Positions 42,367-50,135 of a stretch of DNA of 64,000 nt are shown one piece after another (the stretch's first letter is position 1; each line of letters opens with the position of its first letter). The position numbers and the translations under genes were made by a program. The notes under the pieces were generated by a model. It saw nothing but the letters and a program-made list of their open reading frames with translations, was not told the origin of the DNA and searched no databases. Origin of the DNA: UBA3478 sp049596955 (GTDB lineage Bacteria > Bacteroidota > Bacteroidia > Flavobacteriales > Flavobacteriaceae); contig JBMYMD010000010.1 of NCBI GenBank assembly GCA_049596955.1, forward strand, positions 1-64,000, given 5' to 3'.

Positions 42367-44094
42367 TTATAGCCCCCAGTTTTTTAATCGGTGATTTCTT
42401 GGAGCAGTTGATTTTAGCCTTTTTTGAATCTTTTCGAGATACATGGTATTGTAGCGTAGTCTAGAGATGTGATTGGGATTTTCTTGATCTCCATTCCAGC
42501 AGTGCTCAGCCATATCTCCGTAATCAACCTCTCCGTTGTAGTAAGGGTCAGTAGTGCTTTCTAAAAACTCCTCGGTCAATACTACTGCATTGTTGAGGTA
42601 GTAATTGTCCATATCACCGCAGTACAAATGCACTTTCCCTTCGAGATCTTCTCCAATAGAAGCCCAGTCTCTTTTCATGATGTGGCTCAAATCGTAATTC
42701 TCTCTCCAATATTCAGCAACTTCTCTATCAATCTCTCCGGTTTCTTTGTCCCAAATAGGCTTAGGGTATCCGTCTTCTCCTGCAGGAGAGTATACGGCTT
42801 GCCAAATGTCCCATTGATCTCCTGAGCGTCCCTTGCTACCCAAGGCCATTTCTCTTCGATTCATCTGTCTAAGCGAAGATTGAATGAGCCCTTTTCCGTC
42901 TCGTCTACCAGGACGAAGTGTTTTTTTGAATGCACCTTCACTGTAGTAGGCATTTTCATCTTCGTATAAATTGACCACAGTATAGGCTCTAAAATCAATA
43001 GGATCTGGACAGGCCGCAAAGCATCCATTGTATTCTTTGGGATAAAATACTTGAACGGCTAAGGCTTCCCATCCACCCGTAGAACCACCGTATAGGAATC
43101 GACCCCAACCTTCTCCAACTCCGTTAAACATGGCCTCAACATGAGGGATTAATTCATAGGTTATCGCATCGCCATAAGGGCCCAGATTTGCTGAATTAAC
43201 GGCATAAGAATCGTCGTAATACGGATTTTGGTGCTGAATTTCTATGGCAATAAATCTCGGAAAATCGTCAGAAACCCATTGCTGATAAAAGTCATGTGCT
43301 TCTTTTTGTTGAATATATTCATAACCTGTTATACCAAACCTGGCATTATAAACATCGTCATTTTCTGGAGCTGTTGGGGGCTCTGGTCTAAACCCTCCAA
43401 AAGTCTTTGGAAAATGTCCGTGAAAGACCATTAAAGGGTACTGGGTTGCTTCGTCTTTATCGAATCCATGAGGCACAAGAACATTGGCCTGTAAGTACAT
43501 AGGTCTACCCCAAAAGGCAGTTAACATTTCACTTTGAATGCGAATGTGCTTGATGTATTCTGAGTCTGCAACCGGTGTTATTGGGGGAATTTCTTCTGAA
43601 AGATGCAATTGTACTTTTTTGGTATTTGCTGTGATTTCTATCCACTGAGGTGCGCTGTAAATATTTTTGGGGCTCGTGTTCCAATGCTGCCCTTCACCCT
43701 GATCCATGGGTAATTGAACACTGTGTCCATTGGCCAATTCAAATGTGTCGTACTTGTGCAGTAAGGCTTGGATGTAATACCTTCCCGCCTTTAGTTCTTT
43801 TAAATTTTCTAATGGATAAATGGCCTGATTTCCTCCAACCAATTCAGGAGTTTCTGCCTCCCAGTTGGATACATCTTTACCAATCACAATTCCAGTATCG
43901 TCATTGTCATTGATTTGAAATCGAGGTTCGCTTCGGTCTGAAGAACTGATTAAAACAAGTAGTCTCCCATCAAAAGTAGACGAAGCTAGACTTGAGTCAT
44001 AAGTCACTTCAAATTGAAGTTCATTTGAAGTAGAACATGAGGCAAAAATTAAAAAAAGAAACAAGGAAGTGGTAAGGCGAATACAATTGTTCAT
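42367..44094 (-). CDS. Putative esterase-family lipoprotein (alpha/beta hydrolase)
   Basis: A 575-residue lipoprotein (FASC lipobox, Cys20). The N-terminal third is beta-rich and unassigned. The central and C-terminal part looks like an esterase of the alpha/beta-hydrolase fold: VLVPHGFDKDEATQYPLMVFHGHFP, GDAITYELIPHVEAMF, and the nucleophile elbow GGSTGGWEALAVQ with Ser in G-S-T-G. LYCGDMDNYYLNNAV and an AEHCWNGD histidine segment probably supply the acid and base. Such enzymes often act on esterified polysaccharides; the GH16 enzyme lies close by, but the two genes are convergent. Substrate not known. Confidence 0.7.
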   Translation of the reverse strand: MNNCIRLTTSLFLFLIFASCSTSNELQFEVTYDSSLASSTFDGRLLVLISSSDRSEPRFQINDNDDTGIVIGKDVSNWEAETPELVGGNQAIYPLENLKELKAGRYYIQALLHKYDTFELANGHSVQLPMDQGEGQHWNTSPKNIYSAPQWIEITANTKKVQLHLSEEIPPITPVADSEYIKHIRIQSEMLTAFWGRPMYLQANVLVPHGFDKDEATQYPLMVFHGHFPKTFGGFRPEPPTAPENDDVYNARFGITGYEYIQQKEAHDFYQQWVSDDFPRFIAIEIQHQNPYYDDSYAVNSANLGPYGDAITYELIPHVEAMFNGVGEGWGRFLYGGSTGGWEALAVQVFYPKEYNGCFAACPDPIDFRAYTVVNLYEDENAYYSEGAFKKTLRPGRRDGKGLIQSSLRQMNRREMALGSKGRSGDQWDIWQAVYSPAGEDGYPKPIWDKETGEIDREVAEYWRENYDLSHIMKRDWASIGEDLEGKVHLYCGDMDNYYLNNAVVLTEEFLESTTDPYYNGEVDYGDMAEHCWNGDQENPNHISRLRYNTMYLEKIQKRLKSTAPRNHRLKNWGL

Positions 44095-44151
44095 GACCGT
44101 TTATATTTAATATCTTCATTTTAAAAATAACACATAAATTTTTGGCACTTG

Positions 44152-44631
44152 ATGATTCGGAAGGCAGAAGTATCTGATGCGGCAGAAATCGCTTCGATTT
44201 ATAATTACTATATCTTAAACTCCAGCTTTACTTTCGAAGAAGTTGGTCTTAGCGCTGAAGAAATGGCTCAGCGCATTAATATTCATCCCAAAATGACTTG
44301 GTGGGTGTATGAAGAAAACCAAAAGATACTCGCTTATGCCTTTGCTGCCCCATGGAAACCGCGATCAGCCTATAAAAACACTATTGAAGTAAGCATATAC
44401 GTAGATAAAGACCAGCATTCTAAAGGAATTGGCTTTGCTCTCTACAGCCATCTTCTCGAAGCTGTTCGACAAGAAAAGTTTCATGCTGTATTGGCTGGTA
44501 TCGCACTACCCAATGAACAAAGCGTCAAGTTTCACCAAAAATTGGGATTCAAAAAAGTGGGGCAACTTCGAGAAGTCGGATTCAAATTCAACCGTTGGAT
44601 TGATGTGAGTTATTGGGAACTGCTTTTTTGA
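44152..44631 (+). CDS. PAT-type GNAT N-acetyltransferase
   Basis: A 159-residue GNAT. The ATG at 44152 (MIRKAEVSD) is preferred over a TTG just before it. The pattern AYAFAAPWKPRSAYKNTIEVSIYVDKDQHSKGIGFALYSHLL and the end LGFKKVGQLREVGFKFNRWIDVSYWE match phosphinothricin (Bar/Pat-like) acetyltransferases. These acetylate amino-phosphonate or sulfoximine-like amino acids. Physiological substrate here unknown. Its last 22 bp overlap the convergent membrane-protein gene. Confidence 0.85.
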   Translation: MIRKAEVSDAAEIASIYNYYILNSSFTFEEVGLSAEEMAQRINIHPKMTWWVYEENQKILAYAFAAPWKPRSAYKNTIEVSIYVDKDQHSKGIGFALYSHLLEAVRQEKFHAVLAGIALPNEQSVKFHQKLGFKKVGQLREVGFKFNRWIDVSYWELLF

Positions 44632-45155
44632 CCTTCCTTAGAATTCTCTTCTTTAGTGAAGACATTAAAGAGCTCTTCTAGTTCTGTCTCTTCATCTGAG
44701 GCTATTATTTCTTCTACAAAATTTTGCCAATCTTGGGTGTACATTGATTTTCTTTGATTCCACCAATAATAAAAGCCCGGCTGTTGCAGACCGCTGTATA
44801 CGGCCATTGAAATGGTCTTTCTTAAATTCTCATCTAACACACCCTGACGCTCTAAATAAAGTGCATTTTGCAAATGCAAATTGAGCGAATGTAAGCGCAT
44901 GATGGCTTGAAATTTTTCAGTTTGACTTACCGATTCTGGATCGGCTAAAAACGTCAAAAAAGATTCGGTTTCTTCAGTGTTTTCAAAAAAGGAGTTGTAC
45001 CAATCGGCTATATTGGCATTCACTGAATTAGCGGTCGAGGTCTTTAGGGCAAGGGAGTTGTTTTTATATTGAACTGAAACTAAAAACAAACTGATGACAA
45101 TTCCTAAGGAACCTACAATTTCTGCAACTTTAGATAAACGATCTAAAAATTTCAT
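44610..45155 (-). CDS. Membrane-anchored helical protein, tandem paralogue 1
   Basis: A 181-residue protein with one N-terminal membrane helix (about 10-27: VAEIVGSLGIVISLFLVSVQY) followed by a long helical domain (ADWYNSFFENTEETESFL, RLHSLNLHLQNALYLERQGVL, QPGFYYWWNQRKSMYTQDW). Its neighbour at 45334-46001 is more than 80 percent identical by eye. The architecture (one anchor plus helical body) resembles the DUF6090-like proteins but the sequence pattern differs. Function unknown. The C-terminus overlaps the GNAT gene. Confidence 0.65.
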   Translation of the reverse strand: MKFLDRLSKVAEIVGSLGIVISLFLVSVQYKNNSLALKTSTANSVNANIADWYNSFFENTEETESFLTFLADPESVSQTEKFQAIMRLHSLNLHLQNALYLERQGVLDENLRKTISMAVYSGLQQPGFYYWWNQRKSMYTQDWQNFVEEIIASDEETELEELFNVFTKEENSKEGQKSSSQ

Positions 45156-45333
45156 TGGAGTACTGTTTTTGATTTGGTACTAAATTAAAACTTCCGATGA
45201 ACAACTGACAAAGCATCAGTTTATACGATAAAACTGACTGGCAAACGTCTGATTTACACGATTATTTATCCTTTAAAACTGTAATCCTCGATTTACACCG
45301 ACTGATTGAGGCGAGCTGTTTGAAACGCTAGTT

Positions 45334-46001
45334 TTAATTTTCTTCAGCGGAGGCATCAAAAAGCTCTTCTAGCTCTGTATGTTTCTGAGAAGCTATAATT
45401 TCTTCTACAAAAATTTGCCATTCCTCAGTGTACATCGATTTTCTTTGATCCCAAAAAAAGTAAAATCCAGGCTGTTTTAATCCACTGTATACAGCCATTG
45501 AAATGGTNNNNNNNNNNNNNNNNNNNNNNNNNNNNNNNNNNNNNNNNNNNNNNNNNNNNNNNNNNNNNNNNNNNNNNNNNNNNNNNNNNNNNNNNNNNNN
45601 NNNNCCCAAAAAAAGTAAAATCCAGGCTGTTTTAATCCACTGTATACAGCCATTGAAATGGTCTTTCTTAGATTTTCATCTAAGACACCCTGCCGCTCCA
45701 GGTAAAGCGCATTTTGCAGATGAAGATTGAGCGAATGCAAACGCATGATAGATTGAAATTTTTCAGTTTGACTCACTGAATCTGGATCGGCTAAAAACTT
45801 TAAAAATGATTCGGTTTCTTGAGTGTTTTCAAAAAAGGAGTTGTACCAATCGGCAATATTGGCGTTTACCGAATTAGCCGTTGAAGTCTCTAGAGCCAGA
45901 GAATTGTTTTTGTATTGAACTGAAACCAAAAATAAACTGATCACAATCCCTAAGGAGCCTACAATTTCCGCAACTTTAGATAAGCGATCTAAAAAATTCA
46001 T
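45334..46001 (-). CDS. Membrane-anchored helical protein, tandem paralogue 2, split by a false gap
   Basis: The gene is interrupted by 97 N (45508-45604). The two flanks repeat the same 58 bases. If the repeat is merged once, the frame continues without a break and gives a protein of about 170 residues, colinear with its paralogue at 44610-45155, including the same anchor helix and the QPGFYFFWDQRKSMYTEEW stretch. I treat it as one intact gene, not as two truncated ones. A 178-bp spacer separates it from paralogue 1 and carries a decayed version of the hairpin seen at 46060-46092. Confidence 0.7.
45508..45604. other. Assembly gap (97 N), probably artefactual
   Basis: Bases 45450-45507 and 45605-45662 are identical over all 58 positions. 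That is what two contigs look like when their overlapping ends were scaffolded instead of merged. True sequence is probably about 155 bp shorter here. Confidence 0.85.
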
Positions 46002-46052
46002 AGGGGCGCTGTTTTGACTTGTTATTGGTTAAATTTAAAACATCCTATGCAC

Positions 46053-46092
46053 AAACAAAAAACCATCAGCTTATAAGATAAAACTGATGGTT
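46053..46092 (-). terminator. Terminator of the DinB-fold gene
   Basis: Stem AACCATCAG (46060-46068) / CTGATGGTT (46084-46092), perfect over 9 bp with a 15-base loop. On the minus strand it is followed by a T-rich run (A-rich at 46053-46060 on the plus strand). It lies about 20 bp beyond the DinB gene stop. Confidence 0.7.
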
Positions 46093-46114
46093 CGATATGC
46101 TTGTAGTCTAAAAT

Positions 46115-46687
46115 TTACATCATTGTTTTTCCTGTAAATACATTGACACCTTGTGGCAGTGGATTACCACTTGCACGCCTTAGCATCACAACTTGACCAG
46201 TATGCCATAAGGCATCTGAAAGAGGTCCGTTAATTGCATGCCAAAATGGAAAGACCATGTCTTGTCCATTGTAATTGAATTTAATCGGCATAGTTGCAAA
46301 GTCAGGGTTTTCTGCTAACATTTCTTGCATTTTTTTCAGATTCATGAGTGTACCGCTTCGAAGTTCTTCGAAAGTCATAGGGTCCTGTGAGAAATCGTAT
46401 TGCTTACCTTCAAAAGCGTGAATAACCATTTCAGTTAATCCGTAGATGTGCTCAATAGTGTGCATTGAAGACCTTCCGGATTCACTTGGCTTATAACTCA
46501 GGTCATTTTCTGTCAAAGATTCTGTGGCCCAGTAAAATCGATATCCCAAGCCTTCTACCATTCTAGTAAGTACAGTATGTGCAGTGAATTCATCCTGATA
46601 AGGACCTATTTCTGCGTATGGAAGCTCTTGTTGTGCATTCATAGTCATTGTGATTAGCCCAAAAAGGAGTATGTATACATTTTTCAT
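46115..46687 (-). CDS. Secreted DinB-fold protein
   Basis: From the ATG at 46687 the product is 190 residues with a signal peptide (MKNVYILLFGLITMTMNAQ). An in-frame extension upstream to 46756 lacks signal character. The mature part follows the DinB helical bundle: a VEGLGYRFYWATESL segment, HTIEHIYGLTEM with a His at the first metal position, and DALWHTGQVVMLRR near the C-terminus with the last metal-site His. Extracytoplasmic DinB-fold proteins are common in Bacteroidota; function unknown. Confidence 0.7.
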   Translation of the reverse strand: MKNVYILLFGLITMTMNAQQELPYAEIGPYQDEFTAHTVLTRMVEGLGYRFYWATESLTENDLSYKPSESGRSSMHTIEHIYGLTEMVIHAFEGKQYDFSQDPMTFEELRSGTLMNLKKMQEMLAENPDFATMPIKFNYNGQDMVFPFWHAINGPLSDALWHTGQVVMLRRASGNPLPQGVNVFTGKTMM

Positions 46688-46766
46688 ATTAGTTGTTTTT
46701 TTAAGGTTTTTCAATTTAAAAATAAAATAATAATCTGTTTTACAGCCTAAGTCCACTTAAAAGAAG

Positions 46767-46820
46767 CATTAAATTTTGAGTTTAATGTAACAATTCGTCT
46801 GTGAAGAGGTCTTAACTTTG
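46767..46820 (+). promoter_or_regulatory. Promoter and inverted repeat upstream of the DUF5916 gene
   Basis: A perfect -7 box TAACTTTG is at 46813-46820 (TAnnTTTG). The -33 region is weak. Upstream, a perfect 7-bp inverted repeat CATTAAA (46767-46773) / TTTAATG (46781-46787) with a 7-bp spacer is placed where an activator could bind. The predicted leader is short (about 14 bases). Confidence 0.45.
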
Positions 46821-46840
46821 ATGCTTTTGATTTTGCGGAA

Positions 46841-49447
46841 ATGAGTGAAAAATTTTTCTGGCTTTTACTTTTTATGGTCAGCTATGCCTGGGGACAACAG
46901 GAGCTTTATGACCAAAAAACCTATAACACCCTGCAAATTCAAAATGCTGATTCGCCAAAAATCGATGGAAAACTCGAGGAGCCCGTTTGGGAGTTAGTCG
47001 AATGGTCAGGTCATTTTATCGAACGCACACCTGATGAAAATTCACTCCCCTCTCAACCTACTGCATTTAAAATAGTATACGATCAAAAATTCCTTTACGT
47101 CGCGATTAAAGCCTATGATAGTGTTCCTGAATTAATTGAACAGCGCATGTCTCGACGTGACGGTTTCGAAGGTGACTTCGTAGAGGTGGTTTTTGCGAGC
47201 ATAGGCGATAAAAGAACTGCATACAGCTTTACGACCACTGCTGCAGGTGTCAAAGGAGATGAATTTATCACCTTTGGCGATGGAGATGAAAGTTGGAACC
47301 CGATTTGGTATACCGCAAGTAGCATTGAAGATGACGGCTATATGGTTGAATCTAAAATTCCATTTTCACAGTTAAAATTTGGCGATGACCTTGAGCAATC
47401 TTGGGGTTTGCAGGTCAATCGAAGAATTTTTAGAGAAGACGAGGTCTCTGTTTGGGATCGAGTTCCTTTAGATGTAGGTGCTCCCATCGCAGAAATCGGC
47501 ACCTTAAAAGGTCTTAAAAATATCATTCCGCAAAAGCAGTTGGAAATACAACCCTTTGTGGTCGCACAAAATGATCGTTATCCAAGAGAAGAAGGAAATC
47601 CCTTTAAAACAGGTAATGATCAGATTACCAAATTCGGACTTGATGCGAAAATCGGTGTAACCAATGATTTAACCCTCGATCTTACTATTAATCCTGATTT
47701 TGGTCAAGTCGAAGCTGACCCTGGAGCGATTGCATTAGATGGTTTTCAGATTTTCTTTAGAGAACAGCGTCCTTTCTTTATCGAAAACAACAATATTTTT
47801 GATTACGGTTTTGCCGACGGCAACGACAATCTCTTTTACTCAAGACGCATCGGACGAAGCCCTCAGGGATTTGTATCTAGACCTCCCGGAGCATACGTGA
47901 ACACGCCCAACAACACGACTATTTTAGGTGCTGCTAAATTCTCAGGAAAAACCAAAGACGGCTTATCTATAGGAATCATTAATGCACTTACTGCAGAGAT
48001 GAGTGCAGAAATTAGAACTGAAGACGAGCGAAGTTCTCAAGTGGTAGAACCACTCACCAACTATTCTGTGGTGCGTTTACAACAAGATTTGAACGAGCGA
48101 CAATCTTTTGTTGGACTCATGTTAACCGGAACAAATCGTCAACTTCCAGAAAACTTGAATTATCTACACAAAAGCGCCTATTCCTATGGGGTTGATTTTG
48201 CCCACAGTTGGGATGACTTTAGCAAGTACCTGGTTGGAACCTTTGTGGGCAGTACAGTTAATGGAACTCCAGAGGCCATAACAAGAACACAGCGCAGTAT
48301 TGTTCACTTATTTCAACGCAGCGATGCCTCACATGTTGAGGTCGATACTACCCTGACGAGACTTTCTGGTACTGGAGGACGCTTGGAGTTCGGCAAACAA
48401 GGCGGGAGTGCATGGACGTATCAAATGGGAACACGTTGGAGGTCTCCAGGCCTAGAAACCAATGACATTGGATTTTTGAGACAGGCAGATGACATTCGGC
48501 AGTACAACCGACTTAATTATAGAACCTTAAGGGCCAAAGATTGGTATAGAAACATCAATCTCAATTTTTCACAATTTACCGCCTTTGACTTTGAAGGCAA
48601 TTTCAATCGGATACAATTTGACACCAGAACCTCTATTAATTTTAAAAATTTCTGGAGTGTGTCCTCAGGACTGTTTTACAAACCTCGAATCTTTACCAAC
48701 ACCCATTTAAGAGGAGGGCCTCGTTGGCGATTTAATCGAGAGATGGGAGGTTATCTGTTTTTTGAATCTGACTCAAGAAAACGCTTTAGAATGGGAGGTG
48801 GATACATTCGTTCTGTGGCCACAGAAAATCAATTCTCCTTCTTGAGATATCAATTAGGCTTTTCTTATCAGCCCACTGACAGACTCAATTTAGAACTAGA
48901 GGTGGAATACAACGAAAGACCGAGTCAAACCCAGTATCTAACGGCTTTTAATTTTAATGAAAACGACAATTACCTACTAGCAGACATCAATAACAATCAA
49001 CTCTCGACTGTATTGAGACTCAATTACAGTATTACGCCAAATATGAGTTTACAATTCTACGGTGAACCATTTATAACCTCAGTAGATTACAAAAGATTTA
49101 ATACAGTCAATAATCCTATCGCAAAGTCTTTAGATGATCGTATCAGCTATTTGTCAGATACACAGGTGAACTTTGAAAATAATCGCTATTTAGTAGATTT
49201 CAATCAAGATCAAAATGTAGATTTGAGCTTTCAAAATCCAGACTTTACCTACTTTCAGTTTAGATCAAATTTGGTTTTTCGATGGGAATATATACCCGGC
49301 TCAGAACTCTTTTTGGTGTGGAATCGCGGAATTAGCAATTATGGAAGTCTTGCTCCTTCTCTGGGGGATGCTTATTTTGACCAGCTCTCTGGAGAAAATG
49401 TCAATAACACTTTCTTAATCAAAGCCACCTATAGATTTATTCGTTAA
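46841..49447 (+). CDS. DUF5916 outer-membrane protein with a CBM9-like domain
   Basis: An 868-residue secreted protein. The N-terminal part (about 30-230) is a CBM9-like fold, as in carbohydrate-binding family 9 proteins: PKIDGKLEEPVW, AFKIVYDQKFLYVAIKAYDS, VEVVFASIGDKRTAYSF, YMVESKIPFSQLKF. It is followed by the DUF5916 region (NPDFGQVEADPGAIALDGFQIFFREQRPFFIENNNIF) and a long beta-rich C-terminus that could form an outer-membrane barrel. Such proteins are widespread in Bacteroidota and thought to bind or process polysaccharides or peptides at the cell surface; the role is not established. It begins a co-directional run of genes. Confidence 0.85.
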   Translation: MSEKFFWLLLFMVSYAWGQQELYDQKTYNTLQIQNADSPKIDGKLEEPVWELVEWSGHFIERTPDENSLPSQPTAFKIVYDQKFLYVAIKAYDSVPELIEQRMSRRDGFEGDFVEVVFASIGDKRTAYSFTTTAAGVKGDEFITFGDGDESWNPIWYTASSIEDDGYMVESKIPFSQLKFGDDLEQSWGLQVNRRIFREDEVSVWDRVPLDVGAPIAEIGTLKGLKNIIPQKQLEIQPFVVAQNDRYPREEGNPFKTGNDQITKFGLDAKIGVTNDLTLDLTINPDFGQVEADPGAIALDGFQIFFREQRPFFIENNNIFDYGFADGNDNLFYSRRIGRSPQGFVSRPPGAYVNTPNNTTILGAAKFSGKTKDGLSIGIINALTAEMSAEIRTEDERSSQVVEPLTNYSVVRLQQDLNERQSFVGLMLTGTNRQLPENLNYLHKSAYSYGVDFAHSWDDFSKYLVGTFVGSTVNGTPEAITRTQRSIVHLFQRSDASHVEVDTTLTRLSGTGGRLEFGKQGGSAWTYQMGTRWRSPGLETNDIGFLRQADDIRQYNRLNYRTLRAKDWYRNINLNFSQFTAFDFEGNFNRIQFDTRTSINFKNFWSVSSGLFYKPRIFTNTHLRGGPRWRFNREMGGYLFFESDSRKRFRMGGGYIRSVATENQFSFLRYQLGFSYQPTDRLNLELEVEYNERPSQTQYLTAFNFNENDNYLLADINNNQLSTVLRLNYSITPNMSLQFYGEPFITSVDYKRFNTVNNPIAKSLDDRISYLSDTQVNFENNRYLVDFNQDQNVDLSFQNPDFTYFQFRSNLVFRWEYIPGSELFLVWNRGISNYGSLAPSLGDAYFDQLSGENVNNTFLIKATYRFIR

Positions 49448-49497
49448 AATTTTAGGGGATTTTTCTTTACAGGTGTTTAACTACAAAACAGTACCCA

Positions 49498-50064
49498 ATG
49501 AAGACCAAATACCTATTCATCATTCTCGCCGCGCTCAGCCTCGGAAGTTGTCAAAAATCACCCATAACACCTTATAATTTAAAAGCTATTGAAGGACAAT
49601 GGATTTTGAATAATGTGGTATGCGAGTGCCAATTTGAAGACTATCCTTTCGAGACCAATCAACTCTGGATTTTTGCCGATCAAAACCTGATATGGAGCAA
49701 GAGCTCATATGAGCTACCTCTAGGAATTAGCGATGCTGAACTACCAGAAAGCATTCGAGTTAAAGAGGATTTGATTGTGCTTTCTGATCAAAAAAAATAC
49801 CGCATCGAAGTTCTTGATGACAATCAATTGGTCCTGCATTATGTGGATGTTCCAGAAATCGCAGACGACGAAATCTCCTATTACTTTACAAAAGGTTCGA
49901 CTCCCTTAGATTGTATAGATCCACTTAATCCTTTCTTGAAGATTGCCTGTACCGAGGAATACCAACCCGTTTGCGGATGTGATGGGCTCACCTACCCCAA
50001 TTCTTGTTATGCCACCTATCAAGGAGGTGTGACTTCGTTTACCGAAGGTGCTTGCCCGCAGTAA
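49498..50064 (+). CDS. Lipoprotein with a C-terminal Kazal-type domain
   Basis: A 188-residue lipoprotein (GSC lipobox, Cys18). Residues about 30-130 form a beta-rich lipocalin-like region (EGQWILNNVVCEC...). The C-terminal segment (about 140-188) is a Kazal-type protease-inhibitor domain: CTEEYQPVCGCDGLTYPNSCYAT and a final EGAC with the expected cysteine spacing. It would sit on the cell surface or in the periplasm and inhibit serine proteases. It starts 50 bp after the DUF5916 gene. Kazal domains are mostly animal; bacterial ones are occasional. Confidence 0.82.
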   Translation: MKTKYLFIILAALSLGSCQKSPITPYNLKAIEGQWILNNVVCECQFEDYPFETNQLWIFADQNLIWSKSSYELPLGISDAELPESIRVKEDLIVLSDQKKYRIEVLDDNQLVLHYVDVPEIADDEISYYFTKGSTPLDCIDPLNPFLKIACTEEYQPVCGCDGLTYPNSCYATYQGGVTSFTEGACPQ

Positions 50065-50088
50065 ACAGCTCAAGGTTATTTAGCTTCT

Positions 50089-50115
50089 TTTACATTTAAT
50101 TTTTTAAATTGTAAA
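50089..50115. promoter_or_regulatory. Hairpin in the leader of the sulfatase gene
   Basis: TTTACA (50089-50094) plus TTTAA, then a T-rich loop, then TTAAA and TGTAAA (50110-50115): an 11-bp stem with a one-base bulge, only 20 bp before the sulfatase ATG. The stem is AT-only and weak. It could be an operator or a weak terminator of the previous gene. Confidence 0.35.
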
Positions 50116-50135
50116 GAACTAACTAAGACCTAATT

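Noticed and set aside
45477..45730. Two truncated membrane-protein genes and a plus-strand frame across the 97-N run
   Set aside because: The flanks are the same 58 bases, so these are products of an unmerged contig overlap; one gene fits.
46115..46756. A longer start for the DinB-fold protein at 46756
   Set aside because: The extension has no signal-peptide features; the ATG at 46687 begins a clean signal peptide.
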